Assembly: GCF_905220415.1 (NCBI RefSeq)
Contig: NC_059553.1
Location: 4,364,501 to 4,428,500, forward strand
Direction: 5' to 3'
Origin: Colias croceus
Lineage: Eukaryota > Arthropoda > Insecta > Lepidoptera > Pieridae
DNA length: 64,000 bases
This document shows, one piece after another, positions 31,629 through 42,239 of this stretch. The position numbers and the translations under genes are program-made. The notes beneath the pieces were generated by a model. It was not told the DNA's origin. It did no database searches and saw only the letters and a program-made list of their open reading frames with translations. How positions within the stretch are numbered: the stretch's first letter is position 1; every line of letters starts with the position of its first letter.

Positions 31629-32854
31629 TTAATATGTAAGTATTGTGAAATTACCAGTACTAAATTTTATATTAATATTTTTTGTTTCACATGATGATGA
31701 CATGAACATAATTACCTTTCCATTTCTTAACAGCTATTTTGTAAATCCTTTAAAATATTTCAAAGATCACGGATAAATAAAAAAGAGACACTAAGCTATC
31801 AAATATACAAATTTTTACCCATTTCTCGTTTTGTTGTAGGTATACCTACCTATTATCCATCTTGTACACGTTTGAAATAAGGAAAACGTCCCATGAAATA
31901 ATCATTATTTTCTTCCAAACCTGACAAGCGAAATGGAGTGCTGTTGACACTCGACACGGCTAGGGCTATCTTTTACTCAAAAATTACTTATGATTTTTGT
32001 ATTGAGTAAATTTTAAGGAAATTATATACTTTAGCAATATACCTACACTATACTGCTCGTATCATAATAAAGTATGTACCTAGTAAGTATATTAATGATG
32101 AAATTAAATTTATTTAACTTTAAGACTAAATAGTATAATTTTAACAGTAACTGTATCACTTATATCATTAAATCCTGTTGCGAATATTTTACAAAGATTG
32201 CGGTTACGGACCGACCCTCGTCTGACACCTCCCTGATTCATCGTAAAATAAAAATATAACACTCACGCAAAATAAAGGAAAACCCTTTAATTTTAACTGC
32301 TTTTAAATACCGAATTTGTAAAATTGAAATTCGATTTCCAATAATATCTCAGGAGATATCGCATTTTTTAATTACATAAGTTTTTAGACCACGCGAACAA
32401 ACCTGCGGATAAAAGCTATATAAAGAAGAAGAAGCAATAATAGCTAAAAATTAAACGCTTAACTGAAAGTGGTCGATATAAGACAAGAAACCACAATCAT
32501 TAATTAGATACGGAGATTTGTACACTTGAAGTGGGATTGAGCTCTACAAAGAGAAATGGACGACATTATAGGCTAAGGAATCTTCCGGACGGCTTGAATA
32601 GGTATTTAGGATATCTATCCTAAATAATACCTATCTAGGTAACGATCTAACGATCTAAAGTATTATTTAATTGATCTCAATACATTACAATTTTCAAGTA
32701 TCTGAGTTTATGTGAACTGTTAGTTTATAAAATATCTAATTATTAGAATTAAAAAAGGGTTGATTAAGGTATATATCTTATAATATATTATAATAAAGCA
32801 TCAAGAGAAACGAGAAGTTCAAATAACACAACATATTGCTCACACATATATCTA
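31629..32854. other. Intergenic AT-rich sequence
   Basis: No gene or recognised repeat. Confidence 0.5.
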
Positions 32855-33016
32855 CTTATACGCCGGCGGCTACGCCCGCGTTTTAAAAAAAAAAACCTAT
32901 CCTATATGTTAATCCAAGTTACCCTCTATATGTCTGCTAAATTTCATTATAATCGGTTTAGTAATACAGTAATATTCATTCTCCCAAACTTTTTCTCGCA
33001 TTTATAATATTAGTAG
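32855..33016 (-). repeat. Degenerate short interspersed element
   Basis: On the minus strand: ACTAATATTATAAATGCGAG, a TTTCATTATAATCGG-type middle, and a GC-rich end with CGGGCGTAGCCGCCGGCG. It belongs to the same general class as 1067-1255 but is diverged and internally shortened. Confidence 0.65.
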
Positions 33017-34468
33017 AATACATATTATAATATTCACAAAATTTGTATATTATAAAATGCATACACTAACCCCGCACCAAAATAAAATATTCCGCTCGAT
33101 TTCAATGCCGATGTTTATATACAAAGATGGTTTTACAATATTGAAGAAAAAGTATTCCGTCGAGGCTTTTTCAAGCATCCGATACTTAGGGAACAATGTG
33201 CTTAAAAGGGATCTTATAAAGGGACGCTCTTACAATATTTTTGACCACGTAACCAGAAAAATAATTATGATTTTTCAGTTTTGTCAAGAACCTCGTGTGA
33301 TTCAGATGGACACGTAGGTATTATCCAGAATTTATGGCCGATAAAAGGACTAATTGTGCGTATAAATTCTCATTACGACTTCAGCTGTTTGGACTAAGGA
33401 AAAAACGATTCGTTTACAAAAAATAATGAGAGGACAGTAATTTTAATGGCTTACTTCTTAACCGTTGCTTGTAAGCTTTAAATAAATAAGTTCCTTATTT
33501 ACATTTAATACCAGCAAATTGACAAGCCGTTTTTATACTATTCGCATTGTAGAGTCTTATAGAAATATGTTTATTCATATTTTATTGGTGGATATCCAAC
33601 TTTATGTACAATTTGATCGCGTTATAATTAATTCAATTTATAAGCTGTCACATTAAAGCGAAGCGTTTAATATTGGTGACATATGACGGATACTTAATGT
33701 GATTTTAACAACAACATTTTGTGATATAATTTAAAATAATAATGTGAATAAAAAAATCCGACCAAAGCATTGTTTTCTGTTTGAATAACATTTATTTCTT
33801 AGTAGCATTTGATGGGTGAAAAGACTTTTTCTTCTCGACTTAATTCTGTCTTGTTGTAAAGATGCAGTAATGAAACATCGTGCATAATGATTTTCACGAT
33901 AATCAAAATTGTTTGATACAAATATTAGGTACCTATCTCAAGTTGTGTGATCATTTAATACTACTTTTTACTTTTGTTATATTCAACTCTTCCTTATTTC
34001 CGATAATGGATAGCTATGTTTCCATATAAATCGTAAGACGCATACACGGTCATCAAAGTTACGTCACGTTACCTTTACTAATGTAAAATTTTAATATTAA
34101 AATGACGAATTTTTTTTCAACTACTTATTTCTTCAATTCCTAATTATAAATTCTAAACGTACTTAATATCTTCATCAGATAGCATGTAGTTATTATATTG
34201 TCTAATATTAGAATACCAGTTTCATTGACCTGAAAGGGCAAAATGATATGTACAAGTAGGCGCAAAATTAATTCTGTTAGCAGGCCATTAGTTAAAATGA
34301 TGCCGCACCTGTGGGCCGGGAGACTCATTTTAACGATACAGCTCTGTATTATATAATATATATTATCTTTGAGAAGATAATTGCTCTTAACAACAACATT
34401 GTCATTAATAAGTAATTAATAATACGATAGTTTCAAAGCTTTTTTATACCGCATATATTATAAAATTT
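33017..34468. other. Intergenic AT-rich sequence
   Basis: An 86-codon open frame at 33057-33317 has no recognisable domain and is not called. Nothing else is seen. Confidence 0.5.
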
Positions 34469-34628
34469 CTAGCTGTGCCCCGCGTGGTGATAATAGCCTT
34501 TCTCGATAAATGGGCAATCTAACACCGAAATAATTTTTCAAATCGGACCAGTAATTCCTGAGATTAGTGCAATCAAACAAAAACTCTTCAGTTTAATAAT
34601 ATTATTCAGTTTTATAAGTATAGATAGT
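34469..34628 (-). repeat. Degenerate short interspersed element
   Basis: Reverse copy of the 6318-6520 family: shared AAATCGGACCAGTAATTCC (complement of the GGAACTACTGGTCCGATTT block) and ends in CTAGCTGTGCCCCGCG. It is non-coding. Confidence 0.7.
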
Positions 34629-34974
34629 ATAGATTTATACAATGGAATCACGAGGCATACATTTTTTATGTTCAACATTTATTTTTTCCATGAAATAAGG
34701 GCTCTACTTGACATTCATTAGATGTTTAGGAGGCATAGACTATGTAGTCTGATGTAGAATAATGTTTTAAGGTACCTATACGTTTCGCCTTTGTACGAAC
34801 TCTTAGAGTACCTTAACTATTTACTTTATGTTTATGAGATTCGCAGAAATTCAATTCGTAGGTACACTTAATATCATGATTACATATTTTAGCAAAGTAC
34901 GTGTCTAATGTACGCGTACATATCTACATATTATGTCCTTATACTACTATATAATACCTTTTTTTATAGTGGGG
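34629..34974. other. Intergenic AT-rich sequence
   Basis: No gene or recognised repeat. Confidence 0.5.
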
Positions 34975-35115
34975 AAATCTTCCAAAGATACCCACGGCCC
35001 CCGGGGAAGGAGCCGTGGGCTATGTCGGATTCTTACCCACTGTGTTCCGTCGAGCCGCTTTAATGAGGGGGCCGCGGGTATTTGTTAGAATTCTTCCGCG
35101 ACCCCCTCGGCACTA
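34975..35115. repeat. GC-rich structured repeat fragment
   Basis: Contains a stem CCCACGGC...GCCGTGGG around 34989-35019, and a second GC block with GGGGGCCGCGGG and CGCGACCCCCTC ends. It contrasts sharply with AT-rich flanks. I take it as a fragment of an interspersed element, family unknown. Confidence 0.45.
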
Positions 35116-35164
35116 TATAATACCTACATTTGTTCTAGTAAAGACTCCAGCTAAATGGTAGATT

Positions 35165-36789
35165 TATTGAAACGCCGCCCAGTTGTTTTATTATTTTATT
35201 TATTATTATTTATTATTATTCAGCCATGGCTGTCCCACTGCTGGGCAAAGGCCTCTCTTCCCTTCATCCACGTTTTCCTATTGTGAGCAATTTTAGTCCA
35301 TTCCTTGCAATGAGAGTCCAGTTCGTCGCGCCATCTGATTTTGGGCCTTCCACGCAGCCTTTTTCCATTGTCGGGGATCCACATAGTGGTGATTTTTGCC
35401 CACAACTCTTCGGACATTCGGCAAACATGTCCAGCCCAGTTCTATTTGAGCTCGGCAGCTTTATGGGCTACGTCGACAATCTGTGTTTTTAACCGACTTC
35501 AAAAAAAAGGAGGAGGTTATCAATTCGGCCGGTATATTTTTTTTTTTTTTTTTTTTTTTTATGTATGTACACCGATTACTCCGAGGTTTCTGAACCGATT
35601 TACGTGATTCTTTTTTTGTTCGATGCGGGATGGTGTCGAATTGGTCCCATAAAAATTTTATTCGGCTAGGCCCAGTAGTTTTTATTTTATGAGCATTTTT
35701 GTCTGTACTCGATGACTTAATTGGAATGTAGCAAGTAACTTTGATTCACTTCCCGATAACCGATTGAGCTGAAATTTTGTATACGTATGTAAATTGGATA
35801 GCGATGAAACATTATCATGACATAGAGCTGATTTGATGATGGAATCGGAAGGTGGCCATAGGAACTCAGTAATATATTGACTCAACTTTATCGAGTTTGA
35901 GCTCGTTTGATTCGTGTTGAAAATTACACTAAAAAGTATTAAATAAAATTAACTGCGTTAAAAACAACCGACTTCAAAAACGGAAAAGTAAAAAATAAAA
36001 AAGATTTGATATTATTAATTACTACATATTATTTAGATGTGCTATTTATTAAATAGGTTTGAAGTCGGTGCCAAACACTAAGCACTTAGTATTAAGCCCG
36101 TGCACCGACATCAAACCTATTTAATAAATAGCACATCTAAATAATATTATGTAGTAATTAATAATATCAAATCTTTTTTATTTTTTACTTTTCCGTTTTT
36201 GAAGTCGGTTGTTTTTAACGCAGTTAATTTTATTGAGCGTAGCGTTTTATTTTGAATACGATCAGAAAGCTTTACGCCCAAAATGCTGCGCTCCATTGAT
36301 CTTTGGCAAACCCCAAGTGCGGACTTTTGGCGATCAGTCAATGACCAAGTCTGTGCACCGTAGGTGAGGATGGGCAAGATGCACATGTCCATGAGCCTTC
36401 GTTTTAGTGAAAGAGGCAAGTCTCCTTTCATCAGCTCTTTCATCGACCAAAAGCTTCTCCAAGCGTTTTCAATGCGTTTGGCAACTTCTTGATCCTGCCT
36501 TGCTTGAAAAGAAACTATTTGGCCAAGGTAAGTATACTCATCGACATATGCAACCGACCCACCCTCGACAACGATGGTGGTTTTGGTGCTGTTAGTCATA
36601 AGCTTTGTTTTGGTCATGTTCATCTGAAGACCGACCCTGAGGCTTGCATCACTCAGGTCTTCGAGCATTGTTTGTAGCTCAGAGGCTGTGGAGGAAAAGA
36701 GAACAATATCATCAGCAAAGCGAAGGTTTGTTAATCGATGCTCACCGATTTTAAAACCTTTGTTCTGCCATCGAGCTGCCAAGCTTCTA
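35165..36789 (-). pseudogene. RTE-type LINE ORF remnant, split by a palindromic element
   Basis: Two minus-strand pieces. 36789 to 36235 encodes the late RT region, with LRFADDIVLFSS, then YLGQIVS, SMKELMKGDLPLSLKRRL, LPILTYGAQTWSLT and SDRIQNKTLRS. 35490 to 35220 encodes the C-terminus, with KTQIVDVAHKAAELK, NWAGHVCRMSEELWAKI, GRPKIRWRDELD and EAFAQQWDSHG plus TGA. An in-frame TAG lies at 35442-35444. The 744-bp element at 35491-36234 separates the pieces. The 3' tail at 35165-35219 is AATAAT-rich. FADD and the GRPxxRWxDEL tail are typical of RTE-like LINEs. The copy is 5'-truncated and dead. Confidence 0.88.
35491..36234. mobile_element. AACCGACTTCAAA element with palindromic 3' half
   Basis: Starts AACCGACTTCAAA, has a GGAGGAGGTTATCAATTCGG block, a long T run and a conserved AATTGGTCCCATAAAAATTT block. 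Its distal part is a large inverted repeat: 35942-36070 pairs with 36103-36234, loop 36071-36102, with a 3-nt indel and few mismatches. AACCGACTTCAAA and its complement lie at both ends. Related copies are at 45943-46209 (minus) and 25367-25416. It is non-coding and abundant in Lepidoptera as far as I know. It inserted into the LINE at 35165-36789. Confidence 0.83.
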
Positions 36790-37009
36790 AAATTATTAAA
36801 AAATTAAAATACTAATGAAGTATTTCTATTCAAACATCAAAATATCGAAAATAGTAGATGCTGAACGCGGTCGATCTGCCTAATCTTTCTCCATCACATA
36901 GGATTATGAGAGTTATGAATAGAGTGCAACTGTATTTGCACGCATACATACGCTCATAATATAATTTTGCAGGTGACTAGTATAATATGTAGATTGGCTG
37001 CTGTGACAC
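36790..37009. other. Intergenic sequence between LINE remnant and DNA transposon
   Basis: AT-rich; nothing recognised. Confidence 0.5.
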
Positions 37010-38392
37010 GATATCGCACCTTCGGTAGAACAAGGGCATAATTGTCATAAATTGCCAAAATGACTTAAATATGCAGAAATGCTTTAAAAAGGCCCTTTCA
37101 ACTGGAGGGACAAAGACATTCGTTTAATTCCTACAAAAAACAGCCAGATTGAAATAGTGGCGTTGTCATTTTGGCGCTATTTTGTTTCTCTCTTGGCGAG
37201 ACAAAGTCTCATTGGTTAGTTGTGCCATCGGCGGGGACTGAGCTAGCTGTCACTTGGAGCGCTAACGTCGTTTATGTAAATATGCCCTATAATGTTTTTG
37301 ATTTCTGGAACGACAAGGCCATATCTGTCACACTTATGCCTAGTTTACGATTTAAAAATTGGGAGGACAAAGTCGTTCAGACAATTGTGCCCTTGTCTGT
37401 CCAAGATTTGTTATACTCCATGGTCTTAAAAGTAACATTTTATTCCGATAATTGCTGTAGAGAGCAAAAAAACAAGTTAGTTTTTTAGAAATTTAAACGA
37501 TAGGACTGCCAATCAAAATACAACAAACATACCCTCACACCCACAAATCTATCCTCAAAAACTTTCGAGTTTACATAATAAATAATAATATTAGTAAGAT
37601 ATTTATTCGTAAATAATTATTTTTCTTTTTCAAATTTGTTTTTGGAATGTATTATTTTGCTGTGAACACATTGCCTATAAAATCGATCATACATAAATTA
37701 GGGGACCCAGCATAAAGCCGATGCCGTCCATTCTGGAATGTAAAACGTGCAAAAAAAGCTGGCCCAATATCAATTTCAATATGCACTCCGGCAGAATACA
37801 TAAGCCTTATAAAAAATGCCACGAAAAAGGAGGAATTATTTAATGTCAAGGAATTGAATTATGATTCTTTCTTGTTCTGTTATCTTAATATAATATTATT
37901 CCAATTTTTAAAGCGATTCCAAAGAATTTTGCTAGGAAACATAATAGTTTCAGATTGTTGAAGATGTGTAATGGCTGATTAGTAAGTTTTGATCTCTATT
38001 TTTGTGATAAAGTACTGCGGCTTTCTAAAGTGTTTAAGAAAATAAAACATTTATACAAAAAAACACGTTATTATCATTCCAAAATTATTAACTTAAAGCT
38101 TTAGATATGGCCATATTTACAAATTAATTTTCTTGTTGGTGGAACAAGGGCACAAATGTACACCTACTTAAGAAAAAAATATTATTAAAAAAAAACTAGC
38201 AGTTTTTAATATTTGTAAACGATACACCTAAAAGAATATAGTACATAGTTTATGTCATACAAAGCAGAACAACCATAAAAAAATTATTATCATAGCTAGA
38301 CCACATTAAGTACTACAAATATCTTAAAATGGCTCTCCTGTAAAATTGCAAAAACTGTAATTGTGCCCTTGTTCTACCGAAGGTGCGATATC
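37010..38392. mobile_element. DNA transposon remnant with 35-bp terminal inverted repeats
   Basis: 37010-37044 and 38358-38392 are reverse complements at 33 of 35 positions (core CGCACCTTCGGTAGAACAAG). If the true ends are TCGCACC...GGTGCGA, a TA duplication flanks them, which would suit a Tc1/mariner-like or other TA-targeting element, but this is not decisive. The 1.38-kb body keeps one coding fragment (37171-37488). Additional copies of the inner repeat core lie at 37383-37396 and 38142-38155. Confidence 0.85.
37171..37488 (+). CDS. Unidentified transposon-borne protein fragment
   Basis: 105 codons inside the inverted-repeat element. Features visible: NVVYVNMPYNVFDFWNDKA, then RFKNWEDKVVQTIVPLS, and a C-terminal FYSDNCCREQKNKLVF. 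The last part recalls the S-D-N-C-x-x-Q-x-N/K-K segment seen in some RNase-H-fold transposase-like proteins, but the match is from memory and weak. The first 20 or so residues may not be part of the original frame. The rest of any transposase is missing, so it is likely the relic of an internally deleted element. Confidence 0.4.
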   Translation: MALFCFSLGETKSHWLVVPSAGTELAVTWSANVVYVNMPYNVFDFWNDKAISVTLMPSLRFKNWEDKVVQTIVPLSVQDLLYSMVLKVTFYSDNCCREQKNKLVF

Positions 38393-41155
38393 TATTTATA
38401 CGCTATATTAACATGCAGCGGGTCGTCTTCTCTTACGTCTTTAGAGATTTCATGGCGGTATCTATATTGACGTTATTTTCGACTCGCTGAATGCATTCCA
38501 TATTTTTTCTTTAGTATACAAAGTATATATTAGGTACATAGCAATATGAACAATTAAGTCCTGAAACTGAAAGTCGTTAGAATGAGACGATAGAATTTTA
38601 ATAACCCAGAACCTAGTTATAATACAATAATTTATTGGCATTATAAACTTTAGACATATTGTCAGCTTTACCAGTTCAGGTATTTTTGACTTTGCTGTTT
38701 TTATAAAAGTTGGGGTAAAGTTAGAGTACTTAGGAACTTCCATAGAACCCCTGTTTTAAACTATTGAAAGAAGCTTATGAAGGTAAAGCTGAAAGACGAA
38801 GAATTTTTAATTCTATGTAACATTTTTCGCTCAAATACATTTTTTTCTTCGCCCATCATTTTATTGACACATTTTGTCGCATTATTTTAACTTTATTCTT
38901 CATTCATTAGGTACCTAGTTCCTACTGACAACAGATTACATAGGTATGTAAATAATACATAAAATCATAGTACATTATAAAACAGTAGGTACGTAAGTAT
39001 AACTTACTTAAAATTCTCACGTATCGAATCTAAAAATGTACCTATAATTTGTTACCCATTTCATGTTACGATGCAAAGCTATTTATTCGCCTATATTAAA
39101 TAAAAACAATACGTTCACGCGTGATATATGGCACATCTGCTAAGCTGCGTTTTTTGTTTATTTTCAAAGTGTTAGTGTTGTTTTGCTACGATGCCCAGTA
39201 AGAGACTATCGGATTATTATGAAAAGCTTTTAAATCTGCTGAAACCGCGCGGGATTCAGAAGTGATTTGTAGACACTTTAGGTACTATCTAAATTCATGG
39301 CCACTACACTTGTTTACTTATTACTTAATAACGCTTTATATCTATTATAAACTTAATAAGTCAATAAGGATCATAAACTTACTTTAGCAATAGCTTTTGA
39401 TGATTTTGTATTTTTTTAAGTTAATTTCTATATTCTAAGATAAGAAAATAAAATAATAAAGTTTATTAGTGTGGAATCGAAGTTTAAGAAACAATAATAA
39501 AATTTATACGAAAGCCGTTGAGAATAATTCATTTCACTCAAACGTAGTTCCAATATTTCTTCAAGACCTTAAAGATGACAAGAAAAGTTATATTTAGATT
39601 TTTTTTATTGTTTCTTTTGTTTTATTGTAGTTGCCATTAATATTTTTTTTTATATTCAATACAATTTTTATCCTTTCATCATGCTTCTATAAATGCTCCT
39701 TTTAATTTTTTTCGTCTTTATTATTGCTAAATAAAATATATTCCTATATTATTGTATTTCATTAATTGTATACTGGGCGTGTCAAAACATATTTCTAAAA
39801 TAATAACTTTAAAAATCCATCCAATATTTTATAAATCAGTACCCATTCAATTCAAATATCAAATCTAAATCTGTAAACTAGTATTATTACTCTAATAGTA
39901 AAATATCAATTAAAGTTACTTGTGAACTTAGTCGCACCTTAAGCAAAGTGCTACGGAATTCGTAGCTACACTGTAGACAATGACTACGGAACTATACTTG
40001 CTAAAGTATACATTTAACGCACCCATTTCGGTTATTTTTCTTTTTGGTTCTGGTGTCTATATGTCACTATGCTTATGTCCTTCTTCTTTTGGCCAGCTCC
40101 CGGAGAAGTATTGTGCTCTGTGAATAAACTAAGTTCTATTGTGAAAATCAACTATTTAATAACTACAAGCCACAAAATCCCTTTAAAATACTGCTATACT
40201 ATAGTCACTTTCACACAAAAAATGAAAATAATAAATTGTAACGTAAGTATATGTGAAATGAGACGTAAAAATGTGAATAGAGCAGTAGCTTAATAGCGCA
40301 TTGTAAAGCATATACGCCGCCTATGAACATTCAAAACGTGCTAACGGCGTCATACCTGGAATTACAACATAATATTATGGTATTAAAGGATTTATCGCGA
40401 TATAGACGGATAAACCCTTTCGTAGGCTGGCTCTTAATAAAAAAAATAAGAGCACTAAATATAATTTAATATATGCCAAATGATAGCCTAGACGTTTAAA
40501 ATATTCTGTGCTACTGAGTATGAATACGAACTTGAGTTTCAATTATTCATATTATGATTAGTTTCTTATTTGGATATGAAATTAATTATAATTTGCTTAT
40601 ATGCTTATGAAAAATGGCAACATGTCATAGTTACTGAAACGAACGTAGAGTGCCAGATAAAAGGCAAAAGTGGAATGAAACAGAAATAAAAACCAGAAAG
40701 GATACGCCAAAGCACTTACGGCTGTACCCTTTCTAGGAAATCGAAATTTTATCTAACGATTGACAGTTCATGTTTCCAAAGAAAAAATGTAACAACCGGT
40801 ACCTATAAGAAAAGAAAAATAATAATACAAAGTGAAACAAAACATATTTTTCCTTAACGAAATTGCAATTATTTGATTCATTAAAGGTACAAATACACTG
40901 AGTTATTTCTTATTTGTTCTTTGTGTATTTCCTTTCGCAGTAGTCAAATGAAATCAAAGCGAAACGCGAATAATGTAAGAGAGTAGGTATTTGAAGTTAA
41001 TGTAACAAAATATAACACGACTTCGCGCATTTCGATTGATTAGGGATTTGATTCTCAGTACGGAAGCTAAAAATAAAATGTACCTAACTAATGGAAAAAA
41101 TATTGAACTGTATCTTGCTATATTTTGGAAAAAATAACAACATTTTGCGTTACTG
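38393..41155. other. Intergenic AT-rich sequence, one micro-ORF noted
   Basis: No long gene or clear repeat. At 39191-39265 a 24-codon frame reads MPSKRLSDYYEKLLNLLKPR and four further residues. It is preceded by a T-rich leader and has a basic/acidic composition unlike random AT-rich translation. It could be the N-terminus of a decayed Gag-like ORF. Other frames show nothing. Confidence 0.45.
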
Positions 41156-41344
41156 TTGCACAAAATTGTGATCAATGCTGATGGTGTTCGCCAACGAATA
41201 AGCACAATTGCTGACATAGACGCTTTACAACCACAAAATTTAGATGGTGAGGGACAAACCATTTCTGCTTCCGCTTGCACTTCTCAGAGGTTATTGACTC
41301 AACAAAACTCCAGGGCCAGAAGAGTGCAAAAACAAATTAAGTAG
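41156..41344 (+). CDS. Unidentified 62-codon open frame 5' of the LINE
   Basis: The frame starts at TTG; the first in-frame ATG is not evident. Composition is balanced and hydrophilic (NADGVRQRISTIADIDALQP, SARRVQKQIK-type basic end), unlike chance AT-rich frames. It lies about 0.9 kb before the LINE ORF at 42240 and could be the tail of an ORF1. No zinc knuckle or other motif is present, so no function is proposed. Confidence 0.25.
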   Translation: MHKIVINADGVRQRISTIADIDALQPQNLDGEGQTISASACTSQRLLTQQNSRARRVQKQIK

Positions 41345-42239
41345 TATGTCTTTTATTATTTAACAATGAAGTGTACGATACTGGGTCAAGTTTTCTTTTC
41401 TTCTTTTGTTATTTCTTTATTCTAATGCTTACTTTTCTACAGAAACTTTTTATATGTTTTCTATAATGATACATACTCTTAGTTTACACATATTTATTTG
41501 ATTCATTCAATAGTTTTTCATATTCATAGTTTTACCATTGTCATAGTTTCTTTTGGAACTGTTACCTATAATGTTTCTAACATAAATTTAGTTTGTTTAA
41601 TGTGTAGTAGAATAATACATTGTATGAAACACTATCACTGTCAATCATAGCGATTTATTATTTGTTTTAAAGGTGAAGATGCTGTAATTCTGGCTGAAGT
41701 TTAATTAGTATAGATAAAATTCTTCAAATCTGTGAGCACATAATAACTTAGTATATTAGTATTCATAAATCATAAGCATAGTTTATAATTGTTATTCATT
41801 TTCTTTTGTAAATTGTTTATTTACATTGAGCAAGTGTATCTTTAATATTTATTGTCTTATGTCAAGTGCTGTCAAACTTTATAATATTGTTTATTGTTGT
41901 TAGATGTCAGTTGTTATTTGACAATGTGTACAGGGTTCTTGGTGTTGTCATTTTTATAAATTATACTGGAAGGTTCTGGTAAATTCAAAATTTTAGTTTA
42001 ATTTAAGAAAAAAACTATAATCAAGTTAAGTATTGCAAATATAATATATATATATTTTATTAGTATTTTATAGTAACTGCATCTTTTATATACCTATTAT
42101 TTTGTTTTGCATTTGTAATTTAGTGTTTAATTTTGTTTATAGTATCTATTATTTTGCACTGTAACTTATTACTGTTAAACTTAAAGGATAATTTATTTAT
42201 ATATATATACACATTAAGGTTTGTAATATAAGTATAATA
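41345..42239 (+). other. Region upstream of the CR1/L2-like LINE ORF
   Basis: AT-rich, no open frame. Part is probably the 5' UTR of the element at 42240-45526. The 5' boundary could not be placed because no target duplication was found. Confidence 0.45.

Noticed and set aside
33057..33317. 86-codon frame with balanced composition
   Set aside because: No recognisable motif, no splice or promoter context; not enough to call a gene.
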